A DNA stretch of 64,000 bases, taken from the NCBI GenBank assembly GCA_038025085.1, contig CM076148.1, positions 32,532,501 through 32,596,500 of the forward strand, given 5' to 3'. The notes beneath the pieces are model-generated. The model was not told the origin of the DNA and ran no database searches. It saw only the letters and a list, made by a program, of their open reading frames with translations. Shown here piece after piece: positions 55,801 through 61,680 of the stretch. A program made the translations under genes and the position numbers. Position 1 is the first letter of the stretch; each line of letters starts with the position of its first letter. Source of the stretch: Tetragonia tetragonoides (Eukaryota; Streptophyta; Magnoliopsida; Caryophyllales; Aizoaceae).

Positions 55801-57675
55801 TGGTAACTCATGCTCATCATATTGGTCAAATTTCCTTAACCTAGTCAGCTAATAGCTGGATTACATCAGTATATTAAAATAATGTAGTCCAGTGAGGTTC
55901 TTGCCAATGTGGGTTCTGCAGAAAGTAAAATGTAAAGAGGCTTACTCCTGCATTAATATAGAGGCTGTTTTCTAGAACAGAGTATCCATTCCATAAATTT
56001 TAAATAAATCTCAGACACGAGGGGAGCAAATTATGTTAATGATGGCTCAACATATATAATGATTTTAGACATCCAATGTTAAGTGAAGTTACATACCGAA
56101 TGATATTCTCTGCACTTCCTTCCATGAGCCGCTCAGCCAGGCAATGGGATACTTCTTCTGTGTTTGTTAGTCCCAATGTCAGCTCCCTCCCTTGCTCAGG
56201 ATGAGTATAATGTGCCACTGGTGCAGTTCCATACAAGCACTATTGCTGCCTGCCGTTTTTCTTACTGCTGATTTTACTTCATTTGCTTTGTATGTAGGCT
56301 GAAAAGTATTTCCCTTCAATGATCTGCATCTTGGTCACTCCTGTCCTTTCACTTAAATGTTTGAATGCTTCCTGTAACTGAAATCTATTTCTTAATCAGA
56401 ATCATTGTAATTTGACCATATGACACAATATTCTGGATAAGCAAATATGAGGTGCACCTAGGTAAGGTAACCTACACGGCTACACCTGACACCACCCTCC
56501 CTCTCCCAAAATTACCTTAGAGCATGTTTGGCCTAGCTTGTGTATAGCTTCTACTTCTGCCCCAATTTTCCCTCACCATTAACCCCCTCACCTCCATTTT
56601 CAACTTCTAAAAAGTTTAAAGCACCCACTAGGACCCCTAGGAGGCCCAAAAGTAGAAGCATCAAATCGGAGCTTCTACTTTTGGGCCTCCCAAGGGGTTT
56701 TGAGCTTCTTAGAAGCTGAAAATGGGGGTGAGGAGGAGGTGGAGGGGGAGGTTTGTGAGGATATTGGGGAAAGTAGAAGCTACTCACAAGCTAGGCCAAA
56801 CACCGCCCTTAGCGTGCCTGGGCAAGGGGCAGGAGCCTGTTTTGAACCACTGGGTTAATGTTAAAGGAAAGTTGAAATCTTCAGCTGTGTGCCCTAATAT
56901 ACATTGCTTTGATTTTCTTGTAACACTTTGATACCTGATAGTATAATATTTGATTTGTGCCTGTCTCTGAATGCAACATTTCATTCACGGAGTTGAAATT
57001 CAGTTTTGTAGAGTTGCCTTTATAATTTCTGGTTGGTTTCATAAAAGCTAGCAATGCTGCAAATTCATTTCCCTGTTGATGCGTTGCCTTTTCTTTCCTG
57101 TATTTTACTTAATTAAGAGGCACCTAGTGTACCCATGTTCATGTAAAGTTGTTCTGATTTAGAAGTCCAACAAATTTGTTTGAGGGAGTGCAGGGCTTCT
57201 CTTTAGAAACTTACATGTGAAGCGTTGCCACATTTGCTGATGAGATGAGCAAATTATGAATACACAAGATGCCACTTTCTATGTAGGTTAGAACTACTGC
57301 TTTTACGCTTTGTTACTAACTTAAAAGATCAAGGAGGGGAGGGGGGAGATCCTAATTATGACAATCCATGATCTTGATCCTATTAATGTACTTCAGTTAT
57401 CAGAAACTGCTTTCTTTAGAGAATTTTTTTACTTTCCCTCACTAATCAACCTTTAGTGCTATTTTTAATGTTCTTTTCTTCATCAGGCCTTCTCCTTGGC
57501 AAAATTTCAGAGAAGCTGTGGATTACATTTTGTAATCCATTGGATATGGGCTTACACAAAGCAGCAGATATCATCCAAGATTAAGAAGCTGAGAAGACCC
57601 AAAATCGTGATACCAATGATCGTGGCATGCTTTGCTGCACTATATATGCAAGAACCTTACCTACTAGGTAGGTAG
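26786..57675 (+). CDS. Metallo-beta-lactamase-fold hydrolase, LACTB2-like, 12 exons
   Basis: Exons by splice sites and frame: 26786-27046, 27719-27866, 29090-29241, 30112-30294, 31218-31293, 35703-35780, 39731-39816, 45758-45831, 52927-52972, 55182-55291, 55558-55740, 57487-57675; all introns are GT..AG. Without the exon-11 lesion this is about 525 codons, as in the Arabidopsis At4g33540-type family. The metal-binding set is complete: HHHPDH about 266-271 (exon 5), GHTDGH about 329-334 (exon 8), GDHC about 348-351 and PMHGR about 387-391 (exon 10). Exon 1 opens [12 protein letters not shown] and has [10 protein letters not shown]; exon 12 has [18 protein letters not shown]. The exact substrate is unknown; animal LACTB2 is a mitochondrial endoribonuclease. 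No clear transit peptide is visible. Odd: an 8-bp duplication at 55698-55705 shifts the frame, giving an early stop at 57533-57535 and about 481 residues with a changed end; all metal ligands lie before it. The introns total about 29 kb and are full of retroelements. Confidence 0.88.
27336..28200. repeat. Short dispersed direct repeats in introns 1 and 2
   Basis: AATTGAGATATCTTTGGAGG plus about 15 further bases occurs at about 27541 (intron 1) and 28162 (intron 2). GAATCTTGTTGRTGCAATTT occurs at 27336 and 27592 (intron 1). They suggest small local duplications inside the gene. Confidence 0.6.
28717..29028 (+). repeat. 156-bp tandem duplication next to exon 3
   Basis: Two adjacent copies (28717-28872 and 28873-29028) are nearly identical, differing at only a few positions (for example CATAATCC versus CGTAATCC, TTTTCTTAGAAATGC versus TTTTTTTAGAAGTGC). 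The second copy ends about 60 bp before the exon-3 acceptor. It lies wholly in intron 2. Confidence 0.95.
29425..29631 (+). mobile_element. 5'-truncated L1 tail with 21-bp target duplication (intron 3)
   Basis: The insert reads as an L1 3' end ([14 protein letters not shown] C-terminus, then [20 protein letters not shown] and an AATAAAA-type tail). A 21-bp sequence beginning ACAAGTCAGCACATAC stands at 29404-29424 and is repeated exactly at 29632-29652. This gives unambiguous borders of about 207 bp. Confidence 0.95.
30745..31120 (+). mobile_element. 5'-truncated L1, zf-RVT end and tail (intron 4)
   Basis: The plus strand reads [51 protein letters not shown] and RHWRDL then stop, followed by a tail ending in an A-rich run near 31116. 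It matches the C-terminus of the full-length L1 in intron 8 ([27 protein letters not shown]), so both are one subfamily in opposite orientations. The 5' border is approximate. Confidence 0.9.
31585..32090. repeat. Possible MITE with inverted ends, and CT-rich tract (intron 5)
   Basis: TTTACTTTAATGTAATG near 31597 pairs with the complement of CATTACGTCAAAGTAAA near 32064, and both ends continue with the word ATGCAATC. Between them is a CT-rich tract (31798-31960). No target duplication is found, so this may be a decayed element or chance. Confidence 0.35.
32737..33650. mobile_element. Two LTR-like arms in inverted order with a nested MITE (intron 5)
   Basis: About 300 bp at 32737-33040 is repeated in reverse complement at about 33340-33648. 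Each arm contains TATAAATAGAGGTTCATGTG facing outward (minus strand near 32910, plus strand near 33510), and an outer end matching TCTAACA/TGTTAGA, as in LTR ends. The left arm has a (GTT)n run at 32820-32847. The centre holds the MITE at 33075-33335. Internal retroelement genes are missing, so the class is uncertain: solo LTRs in inverted order or a large foldback element. Confidence 0.6.
33075..33335. mobile_element. Stowaway-like MITE
   Basis: TACTCCCTCCGTTTCGGAAA at the left pairs with the complement of TTTCAGAAATGGAGTGAGTA at the right. TA is included at each end. Internal words match the MITE at 23536-23794. It sits in the middle of the inverted LTR-like arms. Confidence 0.9.
33886..34886. 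mobile_element. 1001-bp MULE (Pack-MULE) with 9-bp target duplication (intron 5)
   Basis: Ends GGGAAAATCCTGTTGGT are inverted at both borders, and the similarity continues inward for at least 80 bp with an indel of about 30 bp (TAAATCCAATTGGTG is present on both sides). The 9-bp TTTAATTTA stands at 33877-33885 and at 34887-34895, the duplication size of Mutator-like elements. No transposase is present. The interior carries a piece of a host gene on the minus strand. Confidence 0.9.
34300..34425 (-). pseudogene. Captured fragment of a protein disulfide isomerase-like gene (PDIL5-2 type)
   Basis: Inside the MULE the minus strand reads [20 protein letters not shown] then ADF and a stop at 34337-34339. 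The [12 protein letters not shown] segment is the start of the thioredoxin domain in plant PDI-like 5-2 proteins, where VDFYAPWCGHC normally follows. Here the bases after the stop still resemble the codons for YAP and then diverge, so the active-site CGHC is lost. The leader region is simple pyrimidine-rich sequence on this strand. It is a captured, non-functional exon piece. Confidence 0.7.
35781..37613. other. First part of intron 6; possible RTE tail relic at 37260-37350
   Basis: No gene. AGATGTATGCAGTCTTACCC at 37318-37337 followed by a GAGGTTGTTT word resembles the 3' region of the RTE-type element at 41278-42045 (AGATGTACGCAGTCTTACCC), so a small relic of that family may be here. The rest is AT-rich and unremarkable. 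Confidence 0.4.
37614..37772 (+). mobile_element. tRNA-derived SINE, full length (intron 6)
   Basis: It carries RNA polymerase III promoter boxes: A box TAGCTCAACTGGTAAGA at about 37627 and B box GGTTCGAGTCT at about 37672. It ends in an A run. Flanks CATGTAAAGCTAGGGT (37598-37613) and CATGTATAGCTAGGGT (37773-37788) form a 16-bp target duplication with one change. The 159-bp body is shared with the copies at 40531 and 45991. Confidence 0.92.
37951..39607 (+). mobile_element. Young non-autonomous LTR retrotransposon, 1657 bp (intron 6)
   Basis: LTRs of 328 bp (37951-38278 and 39280-39607) start TGATGCGG and end CGCCATCA. I find a single difference between them (CAGATTT versus CGGATTT). A tRNA-iMet primer binding site TGGTATCAGAGC lies at 38282-38293, 3 bp after the LTR. 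The polypurine tract AAGTGGGGGAGAA lies at 39267-39279. The target duplication GCTAG is at 37946-37950 and 39608-39612. A TATA-like CTATATATACCC lies in each LTR. The interior is only about 1.0 kb, with no protease, RT, RNase H or integrase. Confidence 0.95.
38437..39138 (+). CDS. ORF of unknown family inside the non-autonomous LTR element
   Basis: One frame is open for 178 codons from 38437 (Met; a second Met near 38530 begins [12 protein letters not shown]) to a TAG at 38971-38973. It then continues open in the same frame, acid-rich ([19 protein letters not shown]), to a stop near 39138. Features: [20 protein letters not shown], then [13 protein letters not shown], then a charged helix-like part with [20 protein letters not shown]. 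No zinc knuckle, capsid major-homology-like motif or catalytic motif is visible. It may be a divergent gag remnant or a captured host sequence. The short 3' stretch before the polypurine tract ([12 protein letters not shown] in another frame) resembles the end of pol in Gypsy elements, which suggests descent by internal deletion. Confidence 0.5.
40531..40630 (+). mobile_element. 5'-truncated SINE copy (intron 7)
   Basis: The 3' part of the SINE at 37614 and 45991 is present (GGCCACTGGAGGTTTTCCTG, GGGCCCATGGGATTA, GGACACCCATGTTATCT then A), but the tRNA-like head with A and B boxes is missing. No clear target duplication. Confidence 0.8.
41278..42045 (-). mobile_element. RTE-clade LINE 3' fragment nested in the L1
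   Basis: Minus strand: [78 protein letters not shown]. These are the conserved C-terminal motifs of plant RTE-type reverse transcriptases. The 3' end is a (TTG)n tail (plus strand ACAACAACAACAACAACCCA at 41279-41298) as expected for RTE. It lies between the L1 stop codon and the L1 3' UTR (41106-41277), in the same orientation, so it inserted into the L1 or was joined to it before insertion. Confidence 0.85.
42039..43796 (-). pseudogene. L1 ORF2 fragment: RT core and zf-RVT, 585 codons open
   Basis: Longest open stretch in the window. [42 protein letters not shown] (first catalytic Asp), [20 protein letters not shown], and [12 protein letters not shown] (catalytic Asp pair). Then [20 protein letters not shown]-type connection with [18 protein letters not shown], and zf-RVT with [20 protein letters not shown] and [13 protein letters not shown]. 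All catalytic Asp residues are kept. The upstream endonuclease (43924-45392) is broken by frameshifts, so no full ORF2 protein is possible. Confidence 0.93.
45991..46152 (+). mobile_element. tRNA-derived SINE, full length (intron 8)
   Basis: Same family as 37614-37772. Degenerate A box GCAGCTCAGCTGTAAGA, B box GGTTCGAGTCT at about 46045, GGCCACTGGAGGTTTTCCTG and a final A12. An 18-bp target duplication (ATCAATTCATGAATCGAA at 45973-45990; ATCAATACATGAATCGAA at 46153-46170) differs at one base. It begins about 160 bp after exon 8. Confidence 0.93.
46555..46611. repeat. G12 and C12 runs facing each other
   Basis: Twelve G at 46555-46566 and twelve C at 46600-46611 are separated by 33 bp with a short CT tract, inside intron 8. 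They could pair as a hairpin stem or form G-quadruplex-like structures. Such runs are also prone to sequencing and polymerase error. Confidence 0.8.
46884..50455 (-). pseudogene. L1 ORF2 (endonuclease, RT, zf-RVT), broken
   Basis: Endonuclease: [20 protein letters not shown] and [11 protein letters not shown] at 50455-50350, [20 protein letters not shown] near 50060. [22 protein letters not shown] near 49100, [19 protein letters not shown] and [14 protein letters not shown] near 48860-48950, [34 protein letters not shown], and QLADDTILF, where the usual Phe of FADD is Leu while the Asp pair is kept. zf-RVT region at about 47500-47100 with [20 protein letters not shown], then [13 protein letters not shown], ending [19 protein letters not shown] at 46884. 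At least six frame changes separate these parts, so it is inactive. Confidence 0.93.
50797..52708 (-). pseudogene. L1 ORF1, unconventional type, broken
   Basis: N-terminal part (52708-51950) begins [20 protein letters not shown] and has [40 protein letters not shown] and [12 protein letters not shown]. Next comes a Pro-rich repeat ([20 protein letters not shown]), then CCRRCGS and an Arg/Asn-rich tail with [13 protein letters not shown]. After a stop near 51933, further frames (51846-50797) are rich in Ser/Gly/Asp. I see neither a complete CCHC zinc knuckle nor an obvious RRM-like core. Position just upstream of ORF2 and Arg-rich RNA-binding character fit an ORF1 protein. Confidence 0.75.
53430..53463. 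repeat. (GGAGAA)n purine repeat (intron 9)
   Basis: A run of GAGAAG-type units with all purines on the plus strand. A (GTT)n run follows at 53670-53703, and G12 lies at about 53044-53055 in the same intron. Confidence 0.85.
53670..53703. repeat. (GTT)n microsatellite (intron 9)
   Basis: About eleven GTT units after a T-rich run, similar to the run at 32820-32847. No coding role. Confidence 0.9.
53704..55181. other. Rest of intron 9, no element identified
   Basis: An 88-codon minus-strand ORF (54232-54498) with [20 protein letters not shown] has no motif that I recognise and no supporting context. It may be an old transposon piece. Confidence 0.35.
55690..55705 (+). other. 8-bp imperfect duplication in exon 11 (hAT-like footprint)
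   Basis: GCTCCATG (55690-55697) is followed directly by AGTCCATG (55698-55705). Skipping 8 bp restores a frame reading [15 protein letters not shown] that reaches the exon-11 donor in phase 0 and joins the frame of exon 12 ([15 protein letters not shown]). With the 8 bp the reading becomes [12 protein letters not shown] and ends early in exon 12. Two 8-bp copies with changed bases at their junction are the usual trace left after hAT excision. Confidence 0.8.
56521..56806. repeat. 286-bp foldback MITE (long hairpin) in intron 11
   Basis: The two halves pair over almost the whole length: GTTTGGCCTAGCTTGTG, AGCTTCTACTTCTG.CCCCAA and GGCCCAAAAGTAGAAGC at the left each have their complement at the right, with a loop of about 10 bp near 56661-56670. 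CCTTAG stands at 56515-56520 and 56807-56812 as a possible 6-bp target duplication. The class is uncertain. Confidence 0.85.
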
Positions 57676-57978
57676 TAGAGTAATGCCCCCAGCGGTATGA
57701 TTGTTCAATGTGAGGATCTTCAGTGCCAGGTTTGAAGAAATCATTGATAAATTGTTTGGGAACTTGTATTTGAAATCATGGTTTTGATTTGAGCCTTATT
57801 CGTGAATTTGGATGATTTGGAATCTGTCCGAACCCATGACGTTCTATAAAGCCCTATAGTTGGAGAGCTTGAGATGAGACCGACAAACAACCTTGTCATA
57901 GCAAATACTCCAGTATTCAATACAAAGCTCCATCATGCTAGCCTACTAGGTGTCAATAAAGAGAATAGGAGGAATTAT

Positions 57979-58119
57979 CAGTAAATCTTGTATAAGACCG
58001 TCCCACTGTGAGAAGATGTGACTTTTATGAAGAGCGATGGTGACTTTTTTCCACAAGTCACCCTTATTTTTCACAAAACTCACCTCGTCCCACCGTGGGC
58101 TGGTCTTATACAATTACTG
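57979..58119. mobile_element. Short MITE with TTGTATAAGACC ends
   Basis: CAGTAAATCTTGTATAAGAC at the left pairs with the complement of GTCTTATACAATTACTG at the right, and GACCGTCCCAC pairs with GTGGGCTGGTC imperfectly. A similar phrase CTTGTGTAAGACCG appears at 23996. It is 141 bp and lies 3' of the metallo-beta-lactamase gene. No target duplication is visible. Confidence 0.65.
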
Positions 58120-58557
58120 CGAAAGGATGGACTAATTTCAATAGGCTGGCCTTCAGGCCTTGTTTGCTTCCTGCATGAGTTGCTTATACTACGTATTAAA
58201 CAGATCTGTTTCCGCATTTTGGGTTTTGTGGTTGTGGTTCTACTAAACATGGAAAACACCCTTGATAGTTGATACACACTAACATTCTTACAACTCCTCA
58301 CGAGAATGGTTTTTATTAACTACTAGTATAATAATTGGCTTCTCTCGTTTGCAATCACATTATCATTTGGGTTTAATATATGTAACGTCTTTCAAGTGAT
58401 TACCAACCCTTCTGTTAATCACTTTTCTCCCATGTCTTTAGCACATATAGAGTCTAAATTGCTTGTTCAACAACGTGCTTAGGTTGCTATAATGTACTAT
58501 CTAAAATTAGCCCTCAAGCCCCCTCACACAGACAATTACACTTAACACAGAGAGAAA

Positions 58558-59921
58558 ATGGAGAAGCATAAGATGCCAGTGTTTGTGAAAACCTCATGGA
58601 TTAGAAGGATGGTAAACAAAAACAGCCCCCAGATTGCTGCAATCCAAGTCACAACCACTATAATCTTCGCTTTGTCGATTGCAATTTTTATAGTAGCTCT
58701 AGGATTGTTCATCAACATTCGGGTTAAGAAATTCTTGTTCTCAGAAGAATTATTCTACTACTTCCCAGCAGCAACACCAAAGATGTCGCCTTCCATTGTC
58801 GAACGATCGATGATTCAATCAATTCCAGAGGTTAGTCATGATTGGGACGTAGCTCCCAAGGAGTTGTGGCACTCTATGTCCGATGAGAAGCTCATGTGGC
58901 ATGCTTCAATGGTGCCTCACGTTAAGGATTACCCTTTTAATAGGACGCCAAAGGTGGCATTTATGTTCTTGGCGAGGACAATGCTTCCACTAGCACCCTT
59001 GTGGGAGTTGTTCTTCAAAGGGCATGAAGGCCTCTACTCAATTTACCTTCATAATTCGTCGAAGTTTGATGACCCTCCTGAATCATCAGTGTTTTATAAA
59101 CGCAGAATACCGAGCAAGGTTTGCGTATAACTTAATCAAATGCATCTTACCGTGAGACATAAAAATATATCAATCCTTAATGTTTGCTGTTTTCATTTAT
59201 GTACTAACCTCTTCATGCATTTCTTCGTGTCTAATAAGTAACACTTCCTATCATTCCATATTGGCAGCCAGTACAATGGGGAAGAGAATCAATGGTAGAC
59301 GCAGAGAGACGATTATTAGCCAACGCCCTTCTCGACTTCTCCAATGAAAGATTCATACTACTATCCGAATCATGCATCCCTCTATTCAACTTCACCACCA
59401 TTTACAGCTACCTCATCAACTCGAAACACAGCTTCATAGGCTCATTCGACGATCCAAGAAATGTAGGGCGAGGGTGATACAACAAGCGAATGGCACCTAC
59501 AATATTACTTTCAGATTGGCGTAAAGGTTCCCAATGGTTCGAAGTGCAACGAGAACTTGCCATTTTGATAATCTCAGACGTGACACTCTACCCTATTCTT
59601 CGCGACAATTGCAAACCTCCTTGTTACATGGATGAGCATTATTTAGATACCCTTGTGAACAAGATTAGTGACAAGGACTTATTGATGAACTCTAATAGAA
59701 GCATTACTTGGGTTGATTGGTCTAAACCTGGTTCACACCCTACTACATTTGTGAGAAAGGATGTCTCAAAAGGGTTCTTAAATCGAATTAGGGATCAATG
59801 TGATTGTATTTACAATAATTTAACAGGGTCAGTTTGCTTTCTTTTTGCAAGAAAATTTCATCCAAGTACCTTAGAGCCTTTGCTAAAGATAGCACCTACG
59901 TTGTTTGGGTTTAACCCATAA
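58558..59921 (+). pseudogene. Core-2/I-branching GlcNAc-transferase-like (GT14) gene with one in-frame TGA
   Basis: Two exons, 58558-59118 and 59268-59921 (GT..AG, phase 0), 404 residues if the TGA is ignored. It has the type II membrane layout: short cytoplasmic N-terminus, one hydrophobic segment at about residues 28-52 (IIFALSIAIFIVALGLFINI), then a lumenal domain. Family motifs: PKVAFMFLARTMLPLAPLWE at about 141-160, LYSIYLHNSSKF, then in exon 2 PVQWGRESMVDAERRLLANA, FILLSESCIPLFNFTTIYSY, SFIGSFDDPRN, QWFEVQRELAILIISD, CYMDEHYLDTLVN, ITWVDWSKPGSHPTTF and a C-terminal SVCFLFARKF. This Golgi family is related to GT14 enzymes; most plant members have no proven acceptor. The TGA at 59475-59477 replaces a codon that is Arg in GRGRY of relatives, consistent with CGA to TGA. 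Everything else is intact, so it could be a very recent pseudogene or a segregating null allele. A truncated product would lose the last third. Confidence 0.88.
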
Positions 59922-61080
59922 CTAAAGGGGTGTTAGCTCAATTTTGGCTCCACCATTACCTTTAATTTCAATGTGCTACACAATTTAATCAATATATAGG
60001 TCTTCAATTTCAATATTTACTGGAGGTTTTGATTGCATGTATATTTGTGTTAATTAGTCTAAGCTAGGAACAATTAAGGCTTTATTTGTCTAAGCTGAGA
60101 GTTCCCATTTTGTGCATTATTCATATTTCAAGCAGTACAAAGTATGACAAGGGCTTTTGCGTCATCAACCATTCAAGCCCAATCGCTTTCGTGTGAGGGG
60201 GCATATTAAACAGTAAGCCATTGATTGGACATTCAACTATCAATAAACTTATGGTTAAGTTTTGAGAAGTAATACTTATTGCTTAGATCCTCGATCCACA
60301 CATATTGGTGTATCCCTTCTGCTTCTCTTTTCTTGATTTATGCCTTTTGGAACCACACAACTAAATTAACCTTACAGCATGTTTGGAAGTTTTGGGTGAG
60401 AAGGGAAGGGAAGGGAAGGAAATGAGAAGGAAGTGAAGGGAAGGGGAGAGAATGAAGGTAGGGGAACGTAGGGAACAAGCTGTTGTCACTTAAATATTCT
60501 CCTTCTCCTTCAGTTCCCTTAAAAATTGTGTTAATGAGGGGGAATAGAGAGAAATTATTTCCCCTTCATTTTCTTTCCTTTCCCTTTTTAGGAAAACTGA
60601 TAAATAATGAGAATTTTTTATTTTCCTCTCATTTCTCTTCCTTCTCCTTCATTCTCCAACTCCCAAAGATAATTATTTGTGTTAATAAGAGCTAGATAAT
60701 GGATAAGTAGCAACGGTCAAACTAGTGGGCTTAATTAGTCTGGGATTGATATCAACAAGTACTTTGAAAGATAGCCACAGGAGGAATTGGCTTCCAATGG
60801 CACTAAATTGAGCTCGATAGATTTTCCGAGTGTCAATGAGTTGGATTAGATTACTTTTTAGTCCCATTACGTCTAGTCAATGATGATTTCCATTTTTCTG
60901 CCCTATATTGCGTGGTGAATTGGCCCACGGTGAATATTAAAATTATTTTCAATCACTCATATTCGTGACTCGTGAGAGTAATTGAGTCATTTTAAAATTC
61001 AGTTGACGAGATATACCTTCCTATTTTTTGGGTTTAAGTTTAACCACAAATTTAGCTTAAGGAATTTAAGCCAAAGCTTC
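59922..61080. other. 3' flank of the GT14 gene; purine/pyrimidine foldback at 60374-60670
   Basis: No gene. GTTTGGAAGTTTTGGG followed by GAAGGG-type repeats at 60379-60465 pairs imperfectly with the complement of TTCTCCTTC... and AACTCCCAAAGA at about 60630-60670. This may be a decayed MITE with G/A-rich arms. No target duplication is found. Confidence 0.4.
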
Positions 61081-61680
61081 TTTTTTTTTTTATCATTAAA
61101 TTTGCTTTTATTCAACCTTGTAAGAAATTAAAGGTAGGAAACTAGCCCATATAAGTATGAGTTCAAGCTAGTCTCAAGGAGGAGAAAAGCACCATAAAAA
61201 CACTGTATCAACTTCCTCTACCCCATATCAAACACCAATTGTTACAAGAAGCTAAAGCCACGCAAAAATCTCCTCACTTCTAACCAATCCCTGTTTTGCA
61301 AGCCCTTCTTTAATATTATTCGCACTCCTGCTTGTATGAAACTAAGATTAGGCCGAAATGACAGAAACATACGAATCCTATTAATCTCGAATCTCAGGTT
61401 CCACAGACCTCTAGTCATAGCATTACACCACGTCACTGCATTGAGAGAGTCTGACTCCACGATAATTTGCATATGATGCAACCACTCCTTTTGTGCCGAA
61501 ATCTCGAGAGCATAAAGGATAGCCAATACCTTTGCCTTATTAATCTCACTACATGAAACACTCTTGGAAAACATGCACATGAAATTCTCTTTCCAATCAC
61601 GAAGAACACCTCCAATAGCTGCAGATCCGTCCTTGGCCAAAGCATCAAAACATTCTATTTTACCGAGCCACAAGAAAGGG
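61081..61680 (-). mobile_element. L1-type RNase H fragment with A tail
   Basis: Minus strand: KIECFDALAKDGSAAIGGVL then RDWKENFMCMFSKSV (first Asp region), INKAKVLAILYALEIS (Glu region), IIVESDSLNAVTWCN (second Asp region). After a frame change come the remains of the final helix. A T run at 61081-61091 on the plus strand is the A tail. The RT is missing. This fragment keeps the catalytic acidic residues but has no start of its own. Confidence 0.8.
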
